A stretch of DNA of 64,000 nt from Aeromonas hydrophila subsp. hydrophila ATCC 7966 (GTDB taxonomy: Bacteria; Pseudomonadota; Gammaproteobacteria; Enterobacterales; Aeromonadaceae). This document shows positions 43,479 to 52,620 of this stretch, piece by piece. The notes under the pieces are model-generated. The model searched no databases, had not been told where the DNA came from, and saw only the letters and a program-made list of their open reading frames with translations. A program made the position numbers and the translations under genes. Every line of letters begins with the position of its first letter. Position 1 is the stretch's first letter. Location: positions 1,307,001 to 1,371,000 of the forward strand of contig NC_008570.1 of the NCBI RefSeq assembly GCF_000014805.1, given 5' to 3'.

Positions 43479-43529
43479 CCCATTATTGAGATGTATGCCG
43501 CCCATTATTTAATCGTTATTTGATAATGG
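43479..43529 (+). promoter_or_regulatory. Repeated CCCATTATT motif upstream of the malate module
   Basis: CCCATTATT occurs at 43479-43487 and again at 43501-43509, 22 bases (two helical turns) apart, and an inverted half ATAATGG follows at 43523-43529. The second copy runs into TTATTTAA, similar to the direct repeat bound by MaeR in Lacticaseibacillus casei (from memory). It lies about 220-270 bases before the transporter start and may bind the response regulator encoded in the cluster. Confidence 0.4.
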
Positions 43530-43751
43530 CCCCATCAAGAGCCTGTTGGCATTGAGGGATGAGGGCTCACCGGTTTGATTGGCGCGGCACAATAGTGCGC
43601 CTGAATAATGCCAATGACAGGCCGGGCGGCATCCTTTGCCAGCCATAACGTTTAAGAATTTAATGTTTTTATATGCCTTTGCAGACAGGCTAACCGACAG
43701 GGGGAAGAGAGATAGCTAGAGTGGCGCCACACCACACGCTGGAGCATAACA

Positions 43752-45059
43752 ATGAAAAACCTCTCTACCCCACAGACCCGGATCGCGCTGTTTGGCGACC
43801 GACAGATTGCCGGCATGCCCATGATGATCTTCCTCGGGCTTGCTACCTGCGTACTCTTCTCGGGCTGGAATGGATCCTTGCCACTCGGCATGGTCGGCGC
43901 GCTGGCATTGATGTTCGTGCTCGGCACCCTGCTGACCGAGCTGGGGGAGCGCATCACCCCCATCCGTGAATACCTGGGGGGTGGCACCATACTCGCCATC
44001 TTCGGCGGCGCCGCCCTGTTTGAATACCGGATCCTGCCCGTCGAGGCGGGCCAGGTGATCATCGGCTTCATGAAGGAGGGGGGCTTTCTCAACTTCTTCA
44101 TCGCCAGCCTGGTAACCGGCTCGGTGTTCGGCCTGAGCGGCGCCCTGCTGAAAAACGCCGCCATGCGCTACTTGCCGGTGATCCTGGGGGGCGTCGCGCT
44201 GGCGCTGCTCAGCGTCGGTCTGGTGGGCGCCCTGATGGGGTATGGCTTCAAGAATGCGGTGCTGCTGATCGGTCTGCCCATCATGGGGGGCGGCATGGGA
44301 GCCGGCGCCGTGCCGCTGGTGGAGATCCTCTCCGGGCCGCTGCAGATGTCGAGCGCCGATCTGCTGTCGCGCATGGTGCCGGCGGTGGTGATCGCCAACA
44401 CCCTGGCCATCCTGGTGGGGACCTTGCTGGCCCGCCTTGGTCGCCGCTACCCCTCCCTGACCGGCAACGGCAAGCTGATGATAAAAGAGAGTGCCGCTGG
44501 CGTGGCCGAAGAGAAGGTGCAGGCGCCGACGCTGGAGAGCCTGGGTCTCGGGCTCTTCATCAGCTCCAGCATGTTCGTGCTGGGCTCATTGCTCGGCAAC
44601 TTCATCCCCATGCATCCCTTCGCCCTGATGATCCTGGCGGTGGCCGTCATCAAGGTGAGCGGCCTGCTGCCCCGCCGTTACGAGCAGGCGGCGGCTGACT
44701 GGTACCAGTTTGTGGTCAGCAACCTGACTCCCTCTCTGCTGGTGGGGATCGGCGTCGCCTACACCAGCATCCCCGAGCTCATCAGCGCCTTCTCCGTCAG
44801 CTACTTCGTGCTGGTGCTGGTGACCGTGGTCAGCGGTGCCCTGGGGGCTGCGCTGGTGGGCCGAATGATCGGCTTCTATCCCATCGAGGCGGCCATCACC
44901 GGCGGTCTGTGCATGGCCAACATGGGGGGCACCGGTGACGTGGCAGTGCTCTCGGCGGCCCAGCGCATGACGCTGATGCCGTTTGCCCAGATCTCTTCCC
45001 GTCTCGGGGGGGCCGTCATGCTGATCCTGGCCACCCTGCTCATTTCGCTGCTGGCATAA
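43752..45059 (+). CDS. 2-hydroxycarboxylate transporter (malate/citrate, 2HCT family)
   Basis: A 435-residue inner-membrane transporter with ~11 helices in two inverted halves. Each half has the GGxG re-entrant loop of the 2HCT family: IMGGGMGAGAVPLVEIL in the first and CMANMGGTGDVAVLSAA in the second. Members import malate or citrate with Na+ or H+ (CitS, MaeN, CimH, MaeP). Because a malic enzyme gene follows by 11 bases, malate is the likely substrate. GGAGCATAACA precedes the start. It heads a four-gene unit with a two-component system. Confidence 0.9.
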   Translation: MKNLSTPQTRIALFGDRQIAGMPMMIFLGLATCVLFSGWNGSLPLGMVGALALMFVLGTLLTELGERITPIREYLGGGTILAIFGGAALFEYRILPVEAGQVIIGFMKEGGFLNFFIASLVTGSVFGLSGALLKNAAMRYLPVILGGVALALLSVGLVGALMGYGFKNAVLLIGLPIMGGGMGAGAVPLVEILSGPLQMSSADLLSRMVPAVVIANTLAILVGTLLARLGRRYPSLTGNGKLMIKESAAGVAEEKVQAPTLESLGLGLFISSSMFVLGSLLGNFIPMHPFALMILAVAVIKVSGLLPRRYEQAAADWYQFVVSNLTPSLLVGIGVAYTSIPELISAFSVSYFVLVLVTVVSGALGAALVGRMIGFYPIEAAITGGLCMANMGGTGDVAVLSAAQRMTLMPFAQISSRLGGAVMLILATLLISLLA

Positions 45060-45070
45060 GGAACAAGATA

Positions 45071-46621
45071 ATGAACGACATCATGATGGGTACCAGCCTG
45101 CCCTATGCCGAGCGCAAGCGACAGGGACTGATGGGGCGCATGCCCCACAAGGAGGAGTCGCTGGCCCAGCAGCGGCGCCGCATCTACCGGCTGGTTTCGG
45201 CCATGCAGAGCCCGTTTGATCAGCACCTGCTGCTGCGCCAGCTGCAGGAGGACAACCCGGTGCTGTTCTACGAGCTGGTGCGCCACCACCTGCCCGAGCT
45301 GTTGCCCATCATCTATACCCCGGTGGTGGGGGAGGCGTGCCAGCGCCACAGCGACCTTTATCTGCGCAGCCACGGCCTCTACCTCTCCTGGCACGACCGG
45401 GACGAGCTGGATGACATCTTCGCGGCGGTGGAGCAGGAGGTGGACGTCATCGTCATCTCCGATGGCGAGCGGGTGCTGGGGCTCGGCGATCTCGGCATCG
45501 GCGGCATGGGGATCTGCATCGGCAAGCTGGCGCTCTACTCCGCTGCCGGCGGTATCAACCCGGCGCGCACCTTGCCGCTGTGTGTCGATGTGGGCACCAA
45601 CAACCCCGAGCTGCTGGAAGATGACTCCTACCTCGGCTGGCAGGCGCCGCGGGTGGATGGCGAGCCTTACTACCACTTCATGGACAAGGTGGTGGCCGCT
45701 ATTCGCAAACGCTGGCCCCAGGTGGTGCTGCAGTTTGAAGACTTTGCCGGCAAGCATGCCGCCAATCTACTGGCCCGCTACCGCGATGAGCTGTGCATGT
45801 TCAACGACGACATCCAGGGCACGGCGGCGGTGGCGTCGGCCTGCGTGCTGGCGGGCCTGCAGCAGGCGGGCAGTACACTGGCCGATACCCCGGTGCTGAT
45901 CGTCGGGGCCGGCTCGGCCGGCTGCGGTATCGCCGCCATGCTGGCCCAGTTGGCGGGCGGTACGGAGCGGGTGCAGCTGTTTGATCAGGATGGCCTGGTC
46001 TGCCAGGACCGCGCCGGGCTCACCCCGGCCCAGCAGCCGTTCGCCCGCCCGGCGGCGGAGGCGTGCCACTCCTTGGCCGCGCTCATCGAGCGGCTGCGCC
46101 CCGGGGTGCTGATCGGAGTGAGCGGTCAGGGCGGTCTGTTCGACGAGGCGGTGTTGACGGCCATGGGGGAGGTGTGTGAGCGGCCGGTGATCCTGCCGCT
46201 CTCCAACCCCACCCGCAGCGCCGAGGCGACCCCGGCCCAGGTGTGGCAGGCGACCGGCGGGCGCGCTCTGCTCGCCACCGGCAGCCCCTTCCCGCCGGTG
46301 ACGGTGGACGGGGCGGCGCGAGTGGTCTCCCAGTGCAACAACGTCTATGTGTTCCCGGGCATTGGCCTCGGGGCCAGTGCGGTCAAGGCGCGGCGTATCA
46401 GTGACGGCATGCTGCGGGCGGCGGTGCAGGCAGTGGGCGCCTATCCACTGGCCGAAGGGCGGCTGCTGCCTCCCATCGAGCAGGTGGGGGAGGTGGCCCG
46501 CGCCGTGGCGAGAGCGGTGGCACTGTGTGCCCGTGCCGAGGGGCTGGCGGATTTTGCCGGCGATCCCGCACCTTTGATTGACCAGACCTGGTGGCGCCCG
46601 CACTATTGGTCCGCGTCCTGA
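45071..46621 (+). CDS. Malic enzyme (NAD-type, MaeA/MaeE-like)
   Basis: A 516-residue oxidative decarboxylase (malate to pyruvate + CO2). Landmarks in order: catalytic Tyr in IIYTPVVGEAC, GLGDLGIGGMGICIGKLALY with the catalytic Lys, the metal ligands in FEDFAGKHAANLL and FNDDIQGTAAV, the NAD-binding fold VLIVGAGSAGCGIA, and NNVYVFPGIGLGA near the C-terminus. Length is close to MaeA-type enzymes (540-565), without the multidomain PTA extension of MaeB. AAGGAACAAG precedes the start, and it lies directly after the 2HCT gene, so import and catabolism of malate are coupled. Confidence 0.92.
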   Translation: MNDIMMGTSLPYAERKRQGLMGRMPHKEESLAQQRRRIYRLVSAMQSPFDQHLLLRQLQEDNPVLFYELVRHHLPELLPIIYTPVVGEACQRHSDLYLRSHGLYLSWHDRDELDDIFAAVEQEVDVIVISDGERVLGLGDLGIGGMGICIGKLALYSAAGGINPARTLPLCVDVGTNNPELLEDDSYLGWQAPRVDGEPYYHFMDKVVAAIRKRWPQVVLQFEDFAGKHAANLLARYRDELCMFNDDIQGTAAVASACVLAGLQQAGSTLADTPVLIVGAGSAGCGIAAMLAQLAGGTERVQLFDQDGLVCQDRAGLTPAQQPFARPAAEACHSLAALIERLRPGVLIGVSGQGGLFDEAVLTAMGEVCERPVILPLSNPTRSAEATPAQVWQATGGRALLATGSPFPPVTVDGAARVVSQCNNVYVFPGIGLGASAVKARRISDGMLRAAVQAVGAYPLAEGRLLPPIEQVGEVARAVARAVALCARAEGLADFAGDPAPLIDQTWWRPHYWSAS

Positions 46622-46638
46622 TGTTGCAAGGCTAATCG

Positions 46639-48207
46639 ATGAAACTGCGTCACCAACTGGTCACCCTCTCCCTGGGCCTGTCACTGCTCCTGATCGTCAT
46701 CCTGGGCAGCCTGCTGGCGCTCTTTATTCGCCACCTGCTGGAAGTGAACCTGGAGGAGAAGGGGGGGGACCTGGCGCGGGTGCTGGCGGCGGACAGCCGA
46801 GTGGTACAGGCGCTGGAGTGGGGCAGCGATCCGGGTCTGCGGGACTATGTGCAGGGGATCTGCAGCCGCACCGACGCCGCCTACATGGTGGTGACCGATG
46901 AGCACGCCCGCCGGCTGAGCCACCCCTCTCCGGAGCTGGTGGGCGGTCTGTTTCGCGGCGAGGATATCTGGCCCTCCCTCAACGAGCGCAGCAGCTACTG
47001 CTCCAAGGACGTGGGCACCCTGGGGCCGGCCATTCGCTGCTTCGCCCCGGTGATCGGGGCGGACGGGCGTGCCATCGGCGCCGTGGTGGTGGGCTATCTG
47101 ATGCAGACGGTGGAGGGCATCTATCTGGATCGGATCGCCCTGCTCATCAGCGCCATCGGCGCCGTGCTGGGTTGCGGCCTGTTGCTGGCGCTCTGGATCC
47201 AGCATCGGCTGCGGCGCACCCTGCTGGATCTGGAGCCGGAGACCATCGTCAACCGCTTCGTGCTGCAGGAGCTGGTGCTGGAGCACATCTCGGAGGGGGT
47301 GATCGCCCTCGACAGCCAGGGCCACATCCGCATGCTCAACAGCGCCGCCTTTTACCAGCTGCGCCTGCCCGGCACCGGTCGCCACTCCCTGCTCGGCCAG
47401 CCGCTGGCGGAGCTGTCGCCGCCGCTCGCCCCCGCCCTGACCCAGCTCGAGACCGAGCTCGGCTTCACCGTGCACGGCGAGTCGTTCATCGGGCGCTGGC
47501 AGGCGGTGGAGGGCAAGATCCCCGGTCGGCTGCTGATCTTCAGTCGCCCCGAGGTGACCGGCAGCCTCGGCATGCAGGTGACTCACCTGCGCCAGTATGC
47601 CGAGATGCTGCGGATGCAGACCCACGAGTTCGCCAACAAGCTCAGCAGCCTCTCCGGTCTGCTGCAGCTGGGCCACGTGGATCAGGCGGTGGAGCTGATC
47701 CAGCAGGAGAGCGAGGCGTGCCAGACCATGCTGCACGATCTGCTGCGGGCCATCGAGGACAAGCCGGTGGCCGGGCTCATCCTCGGCAAGTTCAGCCGGG
47801 CCCGCGAGCTCGGGGTGGAGCTGGTGCTGGATCCCGATTCGGCGCTGGGCGAGTACCCGGCAGCGGTGTCGGCGGATCTCATCACCCTCATCGGCAACCT
47901 GCTGGACAACGGCATCCGTGCCGCCTGGGCCCGGCGCAAGCAGTGTCCACCACGGGTGCTCATCTCCCTCAACGACTTCGGGCGCCGGCTGGTGATCGAG
48001 GTGGAGGACAGCGGCGAGGGGGTGGACGAGGCGCTGGCGGACCATCTGTTTGATTACGGCATCAGTCGCCAGACCGGCGATCACGGTGTCGGCCTGTTCC
48101 TGGTCAAGGAGACGGTGGCCAGGCGAGGGGGTGTGATAGAATGGCGCCGCACCGCCGAACAGACGACTCTGTTCGGTATCTACTTGAATAAAAACCAATT
48201 GGTGTGA
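46639..48207 (+). CDS. CitA/DcuS-family sensor histidine kinase (malate sensor candidate)
   Basis: A 522-residue membrane kinase. Helix 1 (about 8-30), a periplasmic PAS-like (PDC) domain (about 31-165), and helix 2 (about 168-190) are followed by a cytoplasmic PAS domain (ELVLEHISEGVIALDSQGHI) and a kinase core. His329 in MQTHEFANKLSSL is the phosphorylation site, and the ATP-binding lobe has NLLDNGIRAAW and DSGEGVD. The MQTHEFxNKL box is a CitA/DcuS signature. It should sense an extracellular C4-dicarboxylate or citrate-like acid. The regulator gene begins 3 bases after its stop. Confidence 0.92.
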   Translation: MKLRHQLVTLSLGLSLLLIVILGSLLALFIRHLLEVNLEEKGGDLARVLAADSRVVQALEWGSDPGLRDYVQGICSRTDAAYMVVTDEHARRLSHPSPELVGGLFRGEDIWPSLNERSSYCSKDVGTLGPAIRCFAPVIGADGRAIGAVVVGYLMQTVEGIYLDRIALLISAIGAVLGCGLLLALWIQHRLRRTLLDLEPETIVNRFVLQELVLEHISEGVIALDSQGHIRMLNSAAFYQLRLPGTGRHSLLGQPLAELSPPLAPALTQLETELGFTVHGESFIGRWQAVEGKIPGRLLIFSRPEVTGSLGMQVTHLRQYAEMLRMQTHEFANKLSSLSGLLQLGHVDQAVELIQQESEACQTMLHDLLRAIEDKPVAGLILGKFSRARELGVELVLDPDSALGEYPAAVSADLITLIGNLLDNGIRAAWARRKQCPPRVLISLNDFGRRLVIEVEDSGEGVDEALADHLFDYGISRQTGDHGVGLFLVKETVARRGGVIEWRRTAEQTTLFGIYLNKNQLV

Positions 48208-48210
48208 TCT

Positions 48211-48903
48211 ATGGAGCCCATTTTCACTCTGGTGATCGAGGATGACGAACGGATAGGATCCATTCTGGCCGAGCTGGTCTCCTCCACTCCCGGATTTTCC
48301 CTGCTGGGTCGGGCCGAGAGCCTGACCCAGGCCGATCTCATGATGCGCGCGGCCCAGCCACAACTGCTGTTGGTGGACATCTCGCTGCCTGACGGCTCAG
48401 GCCTGGAGTGGGTGAACCGGCTGCGCAGCCACAACCGCGAAGCCTACGTCATCATGGTGACCGCCTCCTGCGACGTGGAGACCATCCAGCAGGCCCTCAA
48501 TCAGGGGGTGCAGGATTACATCATCAAACCGCTGCGGCTGTTTCGCATCCAGCAGAGCCTGGACGAGATCCTCACTCTGCACCGGCGCATCTGCGAGCGC
48601 GGTTCCCTCGAGCAGAGCGACCTGGACCGCTTGATGGGCAAGGTGAGACCCCAGGGGCGCGAGGTGCGCGACACCCCCAAGGGGATCGACGCCATCACCC
48701 TGCGCCAGGTGCTGGAGCTGCTGGCGGGTGAGCCGGACAGCGCCTTCTCCACCGACACGGTGGCGCTGCGCTTGTCCCTCAGCCGCACCACGGCGCGCCG
48801 CTATCTGGAGTATCTGGAGTCTGAGGACCGGGTGGACGTGGATCTCAACTACGGTCAGCGTGGCCGGCCCGAGCGCCGCTACCACTGGCGGCGGGGCAGT
48901 TGA
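48211..48903 (+). CDS. CitB/DcuR-family response regulator
   Basis: A 230-residue regulator. The receiver domain has phosphoacceptor Asp56 in LLLVDISLPDGSG, the acidic residues EDD at 10-12, and Lys in DYIIKPLRLFRI, where the Phe/Arg pattern marks the CitB/DcuR type. The C-terminal DNA-binding domain includes LRLSLSRTTARRYLEYLES. It should activate the transporter-malic enzyme genes in this cluster. It follows the kinase gene by 3 bases, and a terminator closes the unit. Confidence 0.92.
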   Translation: MEPIFTLVIEDDERIGSILAELVSSTPGFSLLGRAESLTQADLMMRAAQPQLLLVDISLPDGSGLEWVNRLRSHNREAYVIMVTASCDVETIQQALNQGVQDYIIKPLRLFRIQQSLDEILTLHRRICERGSLEQSDLDRLMGKVRPQGREVRDTPKGIDAITLRQVLELLAGEPDSAFSTDTVALRLSLSRTTARRYLEYLESEDRVDVDLNYGQRGRPERRYHWRRGS

Positions 48904-48933
48904 GCAGCTGGCCGCACGCAGATCCATGCCAAC

Positions 48934-48961
48934 AAAAGAGGGAGCCTGAGCTCCCTTTTTT
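48934..48961. terminator. Bidirectional terminator after the malate module
   Basis: AAAAGAGGGAGC-CTGA-GCTCCCTTTTTT lies between the response-regulator gene and the convergent EamA gene. Confidence 0.92.
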
Positions 48962-49000
48962 GTGTCTGTTGTTGGTGTAAAAACCGGTACGGCAGGCCGC

Positions 49001-49900
49001 TCAGGCCTCTTCCAGCAGGGCCGGGCGGGCCTTCGGCTTGAACTGGGAGAGCATGACCCCCGCCAGAATGAGACCACCCCCCAGCAGGTGATAGCCGTGA
49101 ATGGGCTCCCCCAGGCTGATGACGGCGATCAGCGCCGTGCACAGCGGCATCAGGTTCATGAACACCGAGGTACGCTCTGCTCCCATGCAGGCGAGGCCGC
49201 GCATCCAGCAGTAGGCGGCGAAGAGCGAGGAGGCGATGCCGGCAAACAGCACCAGTCCCCAGCCTTCGGCGGGCACCGCCAGCGATTCGGCGCAGAGGGC
49301 GACCGGGATCAGCAGCAGCACGGCCAGCAGGATCTGTATGTAGAGGTTGAGCCAGGGGCCGAATGGAAGTTGCCAGCGGCGGATCAGCAGGCCATAGAGG
49401 GCGTAGCTGGTTGCCCCCAGCAACATCATGCCATCACCCGGATTGATACCACCATGCAGCAGTGCCAGCGGTTGACCCTGACCTAGCAGCCAAAGTACCC
49501 CAAACAGCGAGATACTCATGCCGAGCAGCGCCTGTTTGCCCGGCCGCTGGCCAAAGAACAGTGCGCTAGTCAACAAGGTGAGCAGAGGCACTAAAGAGCC
49601 TATGACCCCCATGTTGGTGGCCGAGGTGGTGTGGGCGGCGTAGTAGGCGAGGCACTGATAAAGCACCATGCCGAGCAGGGATAGCACCAGCAGCCTGCCG
49701 AGCAAGGGACGGATCTCGCCACGGCGACGCCACAGCTGCGGCAGGCAGAAGGGGGTCAGTGCCAGGGCGGCGATCACCCAGCGGTAAAATGAGATGGCGG
49801 CGGGATCCACCACCCCAGCGGCGGCCTTGGCCACCACGGTATTGGTGGCCCAGATCAGCACGGCGAGCAGCGGAAACATCAGTGGGTAGAAGAGTCGCAT
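49001..49900 (-). CDS. EamA/DMT-superfamily drug or metabolite exporter
   Basis: A 299-residue membrane protein with ten helices in two EamA repeats; the characteristic YRWVIAALALTPF in the first and ERTSVFMNLMPLCTALIAVISLGEPI in the second are family hallmarks. The superfamily exports amino acids, nucleosides or drugs. It diverges from an AraC-type regulator gene, with a 96-base shared promoter region, so regulation by that protein is likely. The substrate is unknown. Confidence 0.85.
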   Translation of the reverse strand: MRLFYPLMFPLLAVLIWATNTVVAKAAAGVVDPAAISFYRWVIAALALTPFCLPQLWRRRGEIRPLLGRLLVLSLLGMVLYQCLAYYAAHTTSATNMGVIGSLVPLLTLLTSALFFGQRPGKQALLGMSISLFGVLWLLGQGQPLALLHGGINPGDGMMLLGATSYALYGLLIRRWQLPFGPWLNLYIQILLAVLLLIPVALCAESLAVPAEGWGLVLFAGIASSLFAAYCWMRGLACMGAERTSVFMNLMPLCTALIAVISLGEPIHGYHLLGGGLILAGVMLSQFKPKARPALLEEA

Positions 49901-49996
49901 TACAGGCTCCTAATTATCGAGATGGCCAGTCTACCCTTGTCTTTCTGTTATCAAGTAACGTAAAACTGACAGATGATCCCGCATAAAGGACAACTT

Positions 49997-50803
49997 ATGC
50001 CATACCTCCCCTATCTGGACCAGGATGCCAAGCTGGCTGCGCCCAATCCGCTCTATCTACGTTATCAGCAGATCCAGGCGGACAGTGCCAGTGCGCCTCA
50101 CAGCCACCCCTGGGGCCAGCTCAGCCTGATCAGTCTGGGGGTGATGGAGATAGTGCTTGACGATCACCGGCTGGTGGCGCCGGCTGATTACCTCATCTGG
50201 GTGCCGGCGGATCTGGAGCACGCCTCCTACAACCAGCAGGCCCTCGACTACACCTCCATCTACGTCAATCACGCCCTGGCGGCGCGGCTGCCGGCCGAGC
50301 CCAGGCTGCTGCAGATGACTCCGCTGATCCGCGCCATCCTGGCCGATTTTTGCGATCGCAAGCTGGGCCATATGGAGGATGAGTGGGACGTACGCCAGGC
50401 CGAGCTGCTGGTGGAGAAGCTGACCCGCACCCGCTGCCAGGACAGCTACCTGCCCATGAGCCAGGACAAGCTGCTGGCCCCCATGCTGGCGGCACTGCAC
50501 AGCGACCCTGCCGACCCGCGCACCCTGGCCCAGTGGGCCGAGCAGCTGCACACCACCGAGCGCACCCTGGCCAGGCGCTGCGTGCGGGAATTGGGCATGA
50601 ATTTCGGCCAGTGGCGGGCCCGGCTCAAGCTGCTCAAGGCGCTGGCCTGGCTCAAGGGGGAATTGCCGGTGCAGGAGATTGGCTGGCGGCTCGGTTACGG
50701 CTCCACCTCGGCCTTCATCGCCATGTTCAACCGGGAGCTGGGCTGCTCGCCCCAGCGCTATCGCCAGCAACTGGGCATCGGCGCCGGGCAGGCGGCGCTC
50801 TAG
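49997..50803 (+). CDS. AraC-family transcriptional regulator
   Basis: A 268-residue protein. N-terminal cupin-like sensing domain (residues 1 to ~140), starting MPYLPYLDQDAKLAAPN with HPWGQLSLISLGVMEIVLDD. C-terminal AraC DNA-binding domain (about 165-255): LAQWAEQLHTTERTLARRCVRELGMNFGQW and VQEIGWRLGYGSTSAFIAMFNRELGCSPQRYR. The second helix-turn-helix is especially clear. It diverges from the EamA exporter gene, a common arrangement for a self-contained export switch. AGGAC precedes ATG 49997. Confidence 0.88.
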   Translation: MPYLPYLDQDAKLAAPNPLYLRYQQIQADSASAPHSHPWGQLSLISLGVMEIVLDDHRLVAPADYLIWVPADLEHASYNQQALDYTSIYVNHALAARLPAEPRLLQMTPLIRAILADFCDRKLGHMEDEWDVRQAELLVEKLTRTRCQDSYLPMSQDKLLAPMLAALHSDPADPRTLAQWAEQLHTTERTLARRCVRELGMNFGQWRARLKLLKALAWLKGELPVQEIGWRLGYGSTSAFIAMFNRELGCSPQRYRQQLGIGAGQAAL

Positions 50804-50824
50804 CTGCGACCACTCTAAGCAATG

Positions 50825-50848
50825 AAAAGGGCGCCCGCAGGCGCCCTT
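50825..50848. terminator. Bidirectional hairpin between the AraC gene and the aldehyde dehydrogenase gene
   Basis: AAGGGCGCC-CGCA-GGCGCCCTT, with AAAA on one side, lies between two convergent stop codons (50803 and 50867). Confidence 0.75.
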
Positions 50849-50866
50849 GTTGATCACCGGATGGGC

Positions 50867-52384
<1,518 letters not shown>

Positions 52385-52449
52385 CTCATCATCCTTTATG
52401 TGTGTGGTCCTGACCGAGCTGGCGGGCAACCCGGTTGCTGCTGTGTATC

Positions 52450-52464
52450 GCAAGGGGCGTGCCA
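52450..52464 (-). promoter_or_regulatory. Sigma54 (-24/-12) promoter of the aldehyde dehydrogenase gene
   Basis: On the minus strand TGGCAC-GCCCC-TTGC matches the sigma54 consensus TGGCAC-N5-TTGC exactly in both invariant blocks (GG and GC). The -12 block is 66 bases upstream of the aldB ATG. Its activator is probably the divergent AcoR-like protein. Confidence 0.88.
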
Positions 52465-52527
52465 GAGGGTCTGACCAGCACAGCAAAAGTTACAAAAACG
52501 TTATCAAACGGGATGTGGCAGCGTATC

Positions 52528-52539
52528 TTGGTTAACCAA
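52528..52539. promoter_or_regulatory. Palindrome TTGGTTAACCAA, possible activator site
   Basis: A perfect 12-base dyad lies 64 bases upstream of the sigma54 promoter and 82 bases upstream of the activator gene start. The distance suits an enhancer-type binding site for the sigma54 activator. Only one copy was seen. Confidence 0.35.
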
Positions 52540-52620
52540 TAACCAGGGCGAAGGTGAGGAAACTGTGCCGATTCTGGACAGTGACCGTGACAGTCGTGCC
52601 GTTTGTGAACAGGAGGCGTG

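Noticed and set aside
43221..43505. 94-codon minus-strand frame in the intergenic region
   Set aside because: No ribosome-binding site, Arg-rich composition, and it overlaps the putative regulatory repeats.
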